A stretch of 64,000 nucleotides of DNA from Rhizophagus irregularis (lineage: Eukaryota; Glomeromycota; Glomeromycetes; Glomerales; Glomeraceae), in NCBI RefSeq assembly GCF_026210795.1, contig NC_089457.1, forward strand, positions 868,001-932,000, in the 5' to 3' direction. This document shows positions 48,721 through 60,100 of the stretch, in pieces (the stretch's first letter is position 1; each line of letters begins with the position of its first letter). The translations under genes were made by a program, and so were the position numbers. The notes beneath the pieces are model-generated. The model had not been told where the DNA came from. It ran no database searches and was given only the letters and a program-made list of their open reading frames with translations.

Positions 48721-49784
48721 ATGAACTCAAACATGAAATTCATTCTACTTTTCTTTATTTTCGTATCTAATATAATGAATTTTTTAGTAATAAACTCTAA
48801 TGCACTTCCATTTTCAGATAATAAAAAATTCCCTATAATCGACGTTATTGGAACTATCACTGGTAACATAATATTAACATAAGATAGTTATAGTTTTTAG
48901 ATAAAACGTGCTAAATTTTTTTCTCATGGTTTATAATACAGAAATGCCAAATATTGATTTTCCAAAGAATATTACAATACCAGATCATCATAAATTTGAT
49001 TTCTTACTTTCAGCTTATGGAGTGCAAATTTATAAATGTTTTGTTAATAATCATATTCCAAATAATTGGACGCTCGGTATAAATTTTTATCGCTCTTAAT
49101 TGAATTTATCATTTATTTCTTGAAGCTTATATCCCATGCCTTTAATTTTTTTCCAATGCGCAGTAACACCCGACGCGTTTTGCATCAATGATAAACATAC
49201 TCAAACTTTTACACCAGAGTTTGAAGTTGTCCATCATTATTTCTTACCAAAGCGTTAGTATATTTTATTAATTTATTTATTTTAAGGACTTATTCATAAT
49301 CGATAACAAGATTCCTTTTTTTTTCCTTCAATTTATAGTTATTAATGGCGGAAGGATTGTGTGGAAGTCAATAATTAAAAATGACAATTCCTTAATTGTA
49401 GCAAAAGTCATTGCACAAAATACTTCACCTGATGGTCCAAGTAATCTCCCTTGGCTAGTTAGTCAAGTCACTGTAAGTGTACAAAATTATGATATTTTTT
49501 TTTCAATTATTATTATTAGGTTTTGTTAATCGATCTTATATTTGTAATTAAGCATCATGAAGGTGAAGGAAGATATTCTGAAGTCACATATGTCTTACGA
49601 GTGAATACTCAAGGAGGGGTCGCTCCTGCTGCCGAACAATGTAATAAATATATAAGTCTTTATTTTTTTTTTATGTTAGTTTTATTAATTATAAATTTAT
49701 CTATTCTAAATAGGCGGAACTTTTTATCCGGATGGAGCAATAGTGAAAATTCCATATAACACTGATTATTTTTTCATAAAATAG
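48721..49784 (+). CDS. Secreted DUF3455-family protein
   Basis: Six exons: 48721-48862, 48942-49076, 49164-49253, 49339-49472, 49553-49640, 49714-49784, giving 219 residues with all phases consistent. The signal peptide is evident (MNSNMKFILLFFIFVSNIMNF, cleavage probably near residues 26-33). The mature protein follows the DUF3455 pattern: LLSAYGVQIYKC, WTLVTPDAFC, HHYFL, GGRIVWKSI, PDGPSNLPWLVSQV, GRYSEVTYVLRVNTQGGVAP, and the end CGTFYPDGAIVKIPYNTDYFF. The function of the family is unknown; it is common in fungi and bacteria, often exported. Introns are very short and AT-rich. Confidence 0.85.
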
Positions 49785-49961
49785 AATATAGATCACATGA
49801 TAGATTTATATACTTTTTAAAAAATTCTTTTCCTCCGATAATTCTTTTAGACTTTCTTGTCGTAATATTAAAAATAAAATAATTCTTTTGGACCTCTAAA
49901 AGATTTTATTAATTAATAATTATATGCTGTAATCATCCGAACTTTAAATATTATTTTATGG

Positions 49962-50003
49962 ATATTGGTTAACGTCACGAAGTGAAGTGAAGTTAACCAA
50001 TAT
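49962..50003. repeat. Perfect hairpin with GTTAAC arms
   Basis: ATATTGGTTAAC and its complement flank an 18-base loop with three TCAC/GTGA words. It lies about 180 bp past the DUF3455 stop. It could be a solitary repeat end or a regulatory palindrome. Confidence 0.45.
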
Positions 50004-50080
50004 AAATACCACCGCTATATTATCGTACGGCGCTAATGCAGATTATGCTCAAATAAATTACCCATAAATTAGATTATATA

Positions 50081-50262
50081 GAAAACAAGTACAGTATGGA
50101 ATCCTATGTATGTATGTATGGTGGTCAATGTATGGTATGTATGGTGTTAATTTTCATACGGTATAGTTATCACAATAGTAATATACTATACATAGGCCAC
50201 CATACATCCATACATAGGTCACCATACATACATACATAGGATTCCATACTGTACTTGTTTTC
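50081..50262. mobile_element. Fold-back MITE with 43-bp perfect terminal inverted repeats
   Basis: A 182-bp palindromic unit. The left arm starts GAAAACAAGTACAGTATGG and the right arm is its exact complement over 43 bp, each containing a TATG/CATA tetranucleotide run. No target duplication was resolved. Confidence 0.8.
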
Positions 50263-53234
50263 GTCACCCCCAATAAGGATGAATAAGGATTAAGATATCA
50301 ATATTCGATATTCAATATTGTACTATTGATATAAATAAAATTAGCATGGGCCGTGCGATAAATGCTGCTATAATTTAATTGGAATATACACATACATTAT
50401 AAAGACGATCAAAATAGTATAACTAAACTCAAATAAGATTAGATTAGCTGCGGAATAAATTATTTAAATTGGTTCATGCGTAACATAATTTGATGTCAAA
50501 AAATAATTAAAAAATGGAAGTAGTAATTTATCTACTGGTGACCGATCCCCGATCCGCTTACGGACCGTTTCCCGACAGGACATTTCCCGACAGCCCAACG
50601 CTGGCCAATTGATCACGTGTTCGTGCATGACTCTGCATAACTCTGGCCAAACTTGTCGGGCAATCAAATCGTGTCGTAACCCGACCGATCCTTTATTTGT
50701 CACCTAGTATTCTGGGAACAATTTGTCACATGGCTTAATTTCTTAATGCCCCAAAAATTGGGGGTCGATAAATTACAAAAACTTTAAACAAAGAAATTTG
50801 ATATCGATATAACGGATATCATACGGATATCATAACATAATGGAATTCTTGATATAATGGATTTCCAGTTAATTTCCCTTCAGTAGTGTAGTTATTTTCT
50901 TAAATAAGTTACATAATTATTAAAATAATAATTATGTTATTACCGGGTAATTACTTTTTAGCAAAAGTTTATAAATGACGATTTCTATTTGTACACTAAG
51001 TATTCAAACATGGGTTTCTTAATTTTTTAAAATTAAAGAAATTGAAATTTTTAAAAAAATGCATTTTTTTATTTAGTATTACATAGTATTAGCATAATAA
51101 CAAAATTATTGGAGTTTATTATAAAAGTTGCATGAACGGTCCCGTCAAACTGACAATAATATTATTAATGAAGTCATATAACTTTGATATTTTTTATAAT
51201 TTATTTTATTTTTATATAAAGAACAAAATTATTAACATATATAAATTTTATTGGCTATATATTATTAATTTTGCTTATTATATGTTCTAGTAGTATTTTA
51301 GTATTGTAATTGCTTACAAACTTTACATAATAAATAAATTATTAATATATTACTAAAATTATTAGTTTTATTAGTAATTTAAACTATTTAATACTTAATT
51401 TCATATTTAATTTAGAGTAAATTTATATCCAGCCCTTCTGTAATCTGTATAATACTTAAATCTAACATCTAGGATGTGATATATATAAATCTTACAGGAT
51501 GAATATTGAAATTTTACCACCAAGTTTTATTGGATAAAAATTTATATTTATATATATAATTTGTAATATGTTTATTTATTTTGCAAAATAATAATTTGTA
51601 CTACTATACAAATTAAAGATTAATTTACTAAAAATTGAAAACATTGAAACAAAAATTACATTAAAGACCAAAACAAAATTACACAAAAATCAAAAATAAA
51701 ATTTACTTTACAAAAATTACTAATTTTTTGAAATATTATTATAAACTTAGATATAGCAATCATTATAAAACTAAATGCAAATTACAGTAAAAATTTACTA
51801 AAAATTAAAAATAAAATTACTATTAAACCAAAAAATTAAAGTTATACTAAAGATTGCTAAAGAGATAAGAAGAAAAAAATTTTTATGAGTTTTTAATTTA
51901 ATATATTTAAAATTCAACACTTATAGGTAATTTAATGATGAATTCTAAAAATATTAGTGGCAGACTGACAGTTCTATTAATTTAATCAAAATAACCTAAA
52001 TTTTTAATAAAAATTTTAAACACTTAATAAATTTCATTTCCTTTTTATATTTAATTTAAAATGATTTTATGCCTATTTGTTTACTAAAGCAAAGAAATTT
52101 ATTATTATTAAAGGTTAAGATATATATGACAGTAAAATTTTTTGATATAAATATTACTTTAAAATTTATATAAATATTTTTTAATTATTTTGATATTTAT
52201 AAAATAAAGATTCAGCTAGTTTTAAGAAGATTTATATAAAATACTTTCTTATTATGATGAAAATTGTTACAATAACAGTCAGTAAAAATGTTATAAAATT
52301 AATTAGCAGGGAGTTTTTTTATATTATAATATGATTACAATATAAATTATTGGTATAGTATAATTTTAATAATAGTTAATATATTATATACTATTTATAT
52401 TTGCTTTCTATAATAAATATATAAAAATCCTGTATAAATTTATAGATAACAATTTTATATAACCATACACTTAAAATAAACTAATGGGAAATTTTAAATT
52501 TGATAAACTCATTAGTTGTTTTACTATATCTGAATCATCAATTCATTATGTGTTAAAAAAAATTGTATATTTAATGTAAAATAATATAGTAATTGGTAAT
52601 TTAAATTCATTAAATTTGCATAAATTAAAATATTCACTAATTTAGAAACTTTATTTATCTAATTTTTCACAATTTACAAATATAAAAAAAAAAAATTTAT
52701 TTATTCTTTGTATTATTATATATAAATATTGCCCAAATTATTTTAGGCTGCCGTAATTATAAGTAAAATTCTAAATTCAATTATGGCACTTTAAATTATT
52801 TTAACACTTTACATAGTAAATTATATATAAACTGAATAAATTATGATATCCCAAATTATAATTATGGCATTCTAAAATAATTTAGAGTTTTAGACATCAT
52901 GTATATTATTATATTTCTTTTTCTGATTTTCTAATTTTAACACTTCAACTTTTGCTTTTATAAATCATACTTCTACAGTTCTACTTCAACTGTTTATACT
53001 TTAATTTCACATTTTTTTAATGTTATTTTTCTTTTTTCAATATTTAATTTGAATAATTCATTATTATTAGTCTTAAGTAATATTGTTTCCTTATTTTTTA
53101 ATGCAGAATCTTCTTGTCTTTTTTTTTATTAGATTTTGATAATAGAGAAAGAAAGCTAATAGCAATTTATCATTTGTATCAAAATTATTATTTTAAATAT
53201 GAGATTCTATATTATTAAAGAAAATATTAGAATT

Positions 53235-53860
53235 TTAACATAAATTTAAATACATTGAACTGTCAGCATCAAAGTCATTTAATACTTTAAACATATAGAC
53301 TTTCTCGATAACCTTTTCTAATATATATAATTGATCAATAGAATCTGGTATAGAGAATTCCATTAACCTGTTCACAACGAAATAGAGACACTTGTGTGTT
53401 ATGCAATAATATAAAAGAGGTTTATTCAGAATCACAAAAAGTATATAAGATTTGTAGAACCTTTTGATTAACAATTCACATCATTTATGATAGACTATAA
53501 TTCCATATGATTTCAAACAGGCAAGTTGATTTTCTTTAACCTCATGTTGAATGTGGTGTTATTATCAGTAAAATAATGATATCTGCATGCATTGCTGTCA
53601 GATAATATATAAAATAAAGTATGAAAAAAACAATTATTGCATAGCAAATTACTCACCTTTCAGTACTTTATTAAAATCATCTCCTAACTTTTTAATATCA
53701 ACAACAAGAGCATTTTCTACCACTTCTAGTTGCATTAACGTTTACTTTAAAGATACCATCTTAATGACATCTGATGCTAATTTGTTGCGAGTATTGTTAG
53801 GTCTCGTTTCGTTAAGTCTTATTAAAAAATATTTTCAATCTCTCCACTGTAAATGAGATT
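53235..53860 (-). pseudogene. Coding-like fragments, unidentified
   Basis: Minus-strand pieces: NTRNKLASDVIKMVSLK*TLMQ and VVDIKKLGDDFNKVLK (53860-53655), then a frame at 53474-53235 with SIDQLYILEKVIEKVYMF. Composition and helix periodicity look protein-like, but there is an in-frame stop and no known motif. It may be continuous with 56786-57180, split by transposon insertions. Confidence 0.3.
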
Positions 53861-54830
53861 AAGTAAATAAAAATCAGCATATTTTAATAAATGGCAGGCT
53901 TTTTACATAAAAAATTTCAAACATACATTTTTACTTGAATAATCTCCATTAGTGCTTCGATCTAGATGAAAACCATCATTCAGATTACACAAAAAAAAAG
54001 ACAGATTTTATCCAGATTGATTCAGATTCTTATTCAAGTTAAATAATTTGAATAGAAACCAGAATTTGAATTGGATTTACAACTGATCAGCAATAATTCT
54101 GGCCAGTATTAATAACGCCAGTCAGAATTACAAATTTGTGTAATATTAAAAATTTTTATGCCATTATGCTTAGCCAATAAAAAATTTTTTTACCCAATAG
54201 CTAAACTATTTTTCTGGTATTACGTGATATTAATTTCGGCCAGAATTATAAATTTGGCTAAAATTATCTATAAAAATCGTGAAATTTTCATAATTCCAAT
54301 AATCCAATTTTATTTAATACTTTTTTTTAAAAAATATTTCATATTATTTTAGTATTGTCTCAGGCTATTGTTTAACATTTTTTTGTAACTATAATTATGA
54401 AATTTTGATAAACAAGATATTTTTATATACAGCTAAAGATTACTATAAATAGATGTGTTTAGTAAGGCAATTTTTAAAATGTTAAAATCAGATTTGTTTC
54501 TTCTTTCAAAATTAAAAAATCAAATTATATAACATTAAGATTTTAATTTCTAAAAAAAGTTATTATAATTACATAAATTTTATAGTATTTTAATTTTTTG
54601 TAATTTAATCTGAATAAATTTTCATTTAAAAAATAATAATTATTATTTCATTGTAAAAAAAATAATAATAAATTTTTTTTTTCTTTTGAAAATTTGAATA
54701 TGAAAAATGATTCTTTGTTTAGTAAATTATTATGTTTTAAACTTCAGTTGACCAACATATGATGCAAGTGTTTTTGGTAGGATCCCGCTTACTTATAATA
54801 AAAGTCACTGTTACAGGTCAAAAAGTGAAA

Positions 54831-55138
54831 AATCAGGCAGTTTGCTAACTTTTGATCCAGTGATCAGAAAAGAATGAAATATAGCTCATTTGAATCGTCT
54901 CAATAAGACGAATCTAATGGTAGTAAAATCACATTTCTAGGATTAATAGTTAATAAAAAATCAAATAAAATATAAATGATACATTTTTATTTTTATATTT
55001 TACTTAATTTCTCATCAAATATTAATCCTAGAAATGCGATTTTACTACCATTAGATTCGTCATATTGAGACGATTCCAATGAGCTATATTTCATCTTTTT
55101 CTAATCACTGGATCAAAAGTTAGCAAACTGCCTGATTA
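54831..55138. repeat. Large inverted repeat nested in the Mutator-type MITE
   Basis: Arms of about 120 bp, starting AATCAGGCAGTTTGCTAAC and ending with the complement, separated by an AT-rich loop. A 55-bp fragment of the same family is found at about 8728-8785. Confidence 0.8.
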
Positions 55139-55193
55139 GTAACGGTATTTCTGGATCAAAAGTTAGCAAACTGCCTGATTAGTAACGGTATTT
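55108..55193. repeat. 43-bp exact direct repeat, two copies
   Basis: CTGGATCAAAAGTTAGC... at 55108-55150 and 55151-55193, identical. Only the first copy belongs to the inverted repeat, so the duplication is later. Confidence 0.9.
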
Positions 55194-55687
55194 GGCGAAA
55201 ATGCCAATTAGTCACCAATTAGTCACCAATCAGTCACCAATCAGCTACCTGATTGATGACTGATTGGTGCCTGATTTTTCACTTTCTGACTTGTGTGTAG
55301 AAAATTGGCTCTTTACTAATAATTTTTACCTTACTTTTTTCTTAAATTCTATTGGTTAATTAGCTAAAAAGGAAAAAAATCATAACAATGTAACATAAAA
55401 ATTTTTTTTATATTAGGATCTGCAAAGAATTTTATATATGATTTTTACCTTAGGCTTAGGAGTGACCTATCTTATAAGTAAGTGGGGTCCTGTTTTTGGT
55501 GTTTTCACTTTTCAGTATTTGAAATTTTATCTACAGTCGCACTTTATATAATTAAAATTTACAAATTATTATAGAAGTATATTTTTTTTTCATTAAAGTT
55601 ACAGTGCTATGCAAAAAAATATATATAAAAATTCATCCAGATTTTGGTTTAAACTATATATTTTTCATTCAGATTACAATTCAGATT

Positions 55688-55928
55688 AAGGTTGCTTGCC
55701 GAAATCTAGGGGTTTAGGCAAGATGGCGTTTCACCGAAAAGTGAAATTCTGCTGAAACTATATTAAAGTTATATTAAAAAACTGGCAAAACTTTGGAGAA
55801 AGGCGAAACTGCTGAAACTTATTATAAATGCCAAAACTGCTGAAACTCTGCTAAAACTATAATAAATCTATAGTAAAATTTTGACAAAACTAATCGTAGG
55901 ATTTTGAAGAGGTTTAGACAAGCAACCT
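55688..55928. mobile_element. TA-flanked MITE (AGGTTGC family), short copy B
   Basis: 241 bp, TA at 55686-55687 and 55929-55930. Close to copy C at 56464 along its whole length. Confidence 0.88.
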
Positions 55929-56463
55929 TAATCCAGATGAAAACTGTAAAATCTAAATATCTGAAAAAAAAAAATATCTGGATTGAAACACTAATCTCCA
56001 TTATATCATCAAACAATTTTGCAAGAATGGAGTTAACAAAATTTTCTTAGTATGATAAAATAAACTAAACAGAGATAAAACAGTATTAAAATACATTACA
56101 CACCAATTTATACTTATCATTACTTACAATCATTTGTAAAGATCTTGTACTCATAACAGATCATAATAGTGTTTGAAATTAAACATTTCTGTATATAGCC
56201 TCTCAGTAACAATTTCAATTGTAAAATCTAAAGGAAAATTATCAAACACAGATTTCAGTACTAAGGTTTTTTAATACTTTTGTAAAAGTAGTTTTATAAC
56301 TTCGTTTTATTTGTCCTAGCAGATTATCTTAAGTTTTTCTTCAGATGCTTTTAACTAAGAAGAGAAAGCAAGAATATTAAAATCTCACAAATGGTAACAT
56401 GAAGAGTATAATAAAAAAACATAGTACCAAACTCTAAGCCATTTTTAGTAAGTGTCTGTCATA

Positions 56464-56703
56464 AGGTTGCTTGCCGAAACTTAGGGGTTTAGGCAAGATG
56501 GCGTTTTGCCGAAAAGCGAAATTCTGCCAAAACTATATTAAAGTTATATTAAAAAACTGGCGAAACTTTGGAGAATGGCGAAACTGCCGAAACTTATTAT
56601 AAATGCTGAAACTGCCAAAACTCTGCCAAAACTATAATAAATCTATAGTAAAATTTTGACGAAACTAATCGTAGGATTTTGAAGAGGTTTAGACAAGCAA
56701 CCT
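56464..56703. mobile_element. TA-flanked MITE (AGGTTGC family), short copy C
   Basis: 240 bp, TA at 56462-56463 and 56704-56705. Same orientation as copy B. The interior carries repeated CGAAACT/CAAAACT words. Confidence 0.88.
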
Positions 56704-56785
56704 TAGTCTGTCAGCTTCTGTCATTCAGATAAATTAACTATATAATATTGAAAAAGATAATATTCAGATCGTTTTATTTTTTCAA

Positions 56786-57180
56786 CTATTTTATGGACTT
56801 CTTCTGTAACAACCTTTGAAGTTTAAAGATAGAACATTGATTAAATGAGGTATGATGTAATATTAAAATTGTGCAAATAAGCGTCATTACATTTTGAGAT
56901 AAATAGACAACTTGTAGGTAGTCATTTTTGCTAACATTATCATCAATATTATCATTAGTGTTATCATTACAGACTTCATAAATTTGCCCGTTATTCAAAT
57001 CCAAGAATGATTTCTCAATATCACACTGTTCATATCAAAAAAGATGATCAAATTCATAGTTGCGAATTAAACATAATTACTTCTTGTGTTTTTTTTTGCC
57101 ATCTTTACCATCTTCATCACATTCATCATCATCTTCAGATTCATAATCTGGATTTTTTGTGTGAATCAAAACCTGGATGT
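56786..57180 (-). pseudogene. Acidic/lysine-rich coding-like fragment, unidentified
   Basis: Minus strand: after a plausible CAG acceptor near 57176, VLIHTKNPDYESEDDDEC followed by DEDGKDGKKKHK. After a gap comes CDIEKSFLDLNNGQIYEV and NDNTNDNIDDNVSKNDYLQ to a stop at 56786. The splice phases do not join, so this is either a relic or two exons with an undetected junction. No family recognised. Confidence 0.3.
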
Positions 57181-57900
57181 TGAGGAGAAAAAATGCAAAT
57201 TTTAAATTTAATCTAATTCATAAAAGTCCTGTAAAATCAAATAAATGAAATAATTACTACCGTTTCAATAACTGACTTTTTTATCATTTTATTAACAGTT
57301 CGTTTCACTTTTAATGAGCTGTAGATTTGCAATAACAGAATTGTGAAAAGCTGAAAAGCTGAACACTAAATATTTCAAATACTTATTTAAATGCAATCCT
57401 ACTTGAATTTGCTTTTATTCCCAATTATACTCGTAAGTATCCTGAAAATCCAAAAAACATTTTCTTTCAGTTTTATTATTTTTGACACAGTAAGCTATAT
57501 TTCTTGCCTTTCCTGTATAGAAGAGAAAAGATCTTTATGGTTCGCTATTCTTGTCAGATCCCATACAAAAGAGCTATAAGACGGTCTTTTTGCTATTGAG
57601 AAGTAAAGATCATAGTCGTTCTAATTTGAAGTGAAATTTCTTTTGAAAAAAATTCTAACTTTTGGACAGGCCATTATTAGATCATAAGAGAGAAAAAAGA
57701 AAATAGGTGATAAGTATAATTATTAAGCATGTGACATATAGCATGATTAAAAATCATAATGATTGGTTAATTTGAAGTAATACAAAATCAATATAATCAT
57801 ATGCAAGTTATATGAGAGAAAAATTTTTATTGACAATGTCTGAAGTTTGAACAGATTAAAAATTTTTGCTTTCAGAACAACACTTTTTTATACCTAGTTA
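57181..57900. other. AT-rich stretch without a supported gene
   Basis: Small frames only; no motif or repeat recognised. Confidence 0.35.
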
Positions 57901-58165
57901 GTCTTCTGGCCTTGTGCTTTAGTGTTCATTGGCGGGTTTATGAGACACAAATGCCTTTGAGAATATTGTTCTATAGACGTTGCAGGTCTATTACTTATTT
58001 GAGAGCATTTTCTTACGTCCAGTCGGCAGTCGGTCTTCTGGCCTCATGCTTCAGTATTCATTGGCAGGTTTATGAAATGCAAATACCTTTTGGAGATGTT
58101 AGATGTCTTATAAAGCTAGTCTTTACTATTATATTCTGAGATTATAAAATTTATTAATATAACAT
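57901..58165. repeat. Diverged tandem duplication, 132-bp period
   Basis: GTCTTCTGGCCTTGTGCTTT at 57901 and GTCTTCTGGCCTCATGCTTC at 58033. The units stay similar through TTCATTGGCRGGTTTATGA. Base composition is higher in GC than the flanks. Confidence 0.75.
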
Positions 58166-58176
58166 ACTACTCATTC

Positions 58177-58358
58177 GGGACCCTGCTTACTTATAAGATA
58201 AGTCACCCCCAGGCCTAAGGTAAAAATCATATATAAAATTCTTTGCAGATCCTACTATAAAAGGAAATTTTATGTTACATTGTTATGATTTTTTTTCCTT
58301 TTTTAGCTAATTAACCAATAGAATTTAAGAAAAAAGTAAGGTAAAAACTATTAGTAAA
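58177..58358. mobile_element. Solitary arm of the Mutator-type MITE family
   Basis: Reverse complement matches 55313-55493, the right arm of the MITE 54779-55491, over about 180 bp with few differences. It begins GGGACCCTGCTTACTTATAA. No partner end of its own was found before 59578. Confidence 0.75.
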
Positions 58359-58579
58359 GGCGTAATTGAGATAAAAAAATAAAGCAATATAATATATACT
58401 TACCATTACTATTAATTTTCAAAACATTCCATTCCACCTGAAATTTATTGCTTAATATATTATAATAAAAGTATTTCAATTTTTATGATACTGTATAGAA
58501 TTCGGCAAGTAAAGATGTTTATGATCTGATATACTATACTAGACCTTTGCTATGAAGTTGCATGTAATGAGATTCAGGC

Positions 58580-59578
58580 AGGACTCTGCTTACTTCTAAT
58601 AGAAGTCACCCACAAGCCTAAGGTAAAAATTACATAGAAAAGTTAAAAAAACTGGTTGAATTCATAAGGTAAAATTCTTTATAAATTAAAAAAAGTAAAT
58701 GTAATTTTGTGGTAAGTTTTTTTTATGTAACTGTTAAGTATATTGTAAAATTAAACAGGATTTTAAAATGTAACTTATAATTATAAGATAAAATTTATGA
58801 TTTCGTAAAATTTATTAGTATATACTATTTTTAGTACAAAGTTTATTATATAGACACGTAAAATTTCATTACACAAATACGTAAAATTTATTATATTATT
58901 TTTAGTATAAGTTTATTACACAGACACATAAAATTTATTATACTATTTTTAGTTACAAGTTATTATATGAACACGTAAAATTTCATTACACAAACATGTA
59001 AAATTTATTATACTATTTTAGTATAAGTTCATTACATAGATATGTAAAATTTCATTACACAAATGCAGACACGTACAAATTTATTACACAAACACGTAAA
59101 ATTAAAAAAATAAATATATAAAAAAGAATTTTTTATAGATATCTGTGTAATATAAAAAATTATAAAATAAAGTAAAGATCGTAAAGAATAGGTGATTGAG
59201 GGCAGTAGGTAGAATAAATTAGTTATTTTTTATTATTTTTTTTTTGTCAAAAAATAATATATATATCTATAACTATTGATCAATTTTGAACTTATTTTAA
59301 ATAGGAACTTTTTTACATTTTTTTAAAATAATTATATCTAAAAATTAGGCCAATTTTAAAAGAAATAAAAAGTACCAAATGTATAAAATAAATTATGTTT
59401 TATATAATCTATAATTATAAATGTTATTGAACTTGTAAGGTAAAAATATATATGATTTAAAAATGTAACTGAAAAGCTGGTAGAATTACTTAGTAGAAGG
59501 AAAATTTGAAGTAAAGTAAATTTACATATAAATCTTAAAAATTTTACAGTGATCTCTATTAGAAATAAGTGGGGTCCT
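58580..59578. mobile_element. Mutator-type MITE, second copy
   Basis: Ends AGGACTCTGCTTACTTCTAA and, complemented from the right, AGGACCCCACTTATTTCTAA. Flanks ATTCAGGC (58572-58579) and ATTTAGGC (59579-59586) look like an 8-bp target duplication with one change. The interior holds a tandem array (about 58800-59100) of CACGTAAAATTTATTA units. Confidence 0.7.
58800..59100. repeat. Minisatellite inside the Mutator-type MITE
   Basis: About eight diverged units of the type ACACGTAAAATTTATTA, alternating with TACTATTTTTAGTATAAGTT. Confidence 0.7.
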
Positions 59579-59789
59579 ATTTAGGCGCAAATTCTTAATA
59601 TAGAACTAGCATTCAAACTGGCTGTAACATCTAAGAAGGATAGTACAGCATTACGTATCTGACCGGCAATCAAAAGGCTTAAAAATGGAACTACCTACTT
59701 AGTAACCAATTAGCCATCAGCATAAATTATACCATATATTTAAGATTTTACATACAGTATATAATTAATAATTTAATAATAAAATAATA

Positions 59790-60100
59790 AAATTTAATTA
59801 TATTGGGCAGGCTCTTCTTGTTCTTGAGTTATTTTGTAAATATTTGCAAGATGGTTAGAACAATTACTAGTTAACGTTCTTATCTTGTAAGCCTTTTCAC
59901 ATTTCTTTTCCACTATTACTTCTACTTTGCAAACTGCATATCATACTTCTTTCTTAAAACTAGGCTCAAAATATTTCCAAATCCAACTTCTAATTTTATT
60001 CCTCCACGTCTTTCATTTAATTTTATTCTTTTTTGGTTTAGTTGTTCAATTTCTGTATTACTATTATCATGAATTCCTTCAACTTCAGTCATTATTATTA
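59790..60100 (-). pseudogene. BED zinc-finger relic, hAT-transposase-like N-terminus
   Basis: Minus strand: MTEVEGIHDNSNTEIEQ start (near 60090), then after a frame change RSWIWKYFEPSFKKEV, a stop, and YAVCKVEVIVEKKC, LTSNCSNHLANIYKITQEQ to a stop at about 59797. The WxYF start, Cys pair and SNHL spacing fit a BED finger, the DNA-binding domain of hAT transposases, with the last histidine lost. No catalytic domain follows. Confidence 0.6.

Larger units (their letters stand above)
49785..54769. other. Long gene-poor region
   Basis: Contains a GTTAAC hairpin (49962-50003), the fold-back element 50081-50262, a less AT-rich patch at 50520-50700 (minus frame without recognisable features), about 2.5 kb of low-complexity A/T (50900-53200), and coding-like fragments on the minus strand at 53235-53860. 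Confidence 0.45.
54779..55491. mobile_element. Mutator-type MITE with 9-bp target duplication
   Basis: A 713-bp element with inverted ends (AGGATCCCGCTTACTTATAA left; the complement of the right end reads AGGACCCCACTTACTTATAA). It is flanked by a perfect 9-bp repeat GTTTTTGGT (54770-54778 and 55492-55500), as expected for Mutator/MULE elements. Inside are a long inverted repeat (54831-55138), a 43-bp exact tandem duplication (55108-55193), and ACCAATYAG repeats (55205-55260). Confidence 0.85.

Noticed and set aside
50464-50703. 79-residue minus-strand frame in a less AT-rich patch
   Set aside because: No recognisable domain. Repeated CCCGACAGG-like words suggest a repeat fragment instead.
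57391-57579. 62-residue plus-strand hydrophobic frame
   Set aside because: Short, no start context, no second exon found; likely chance.
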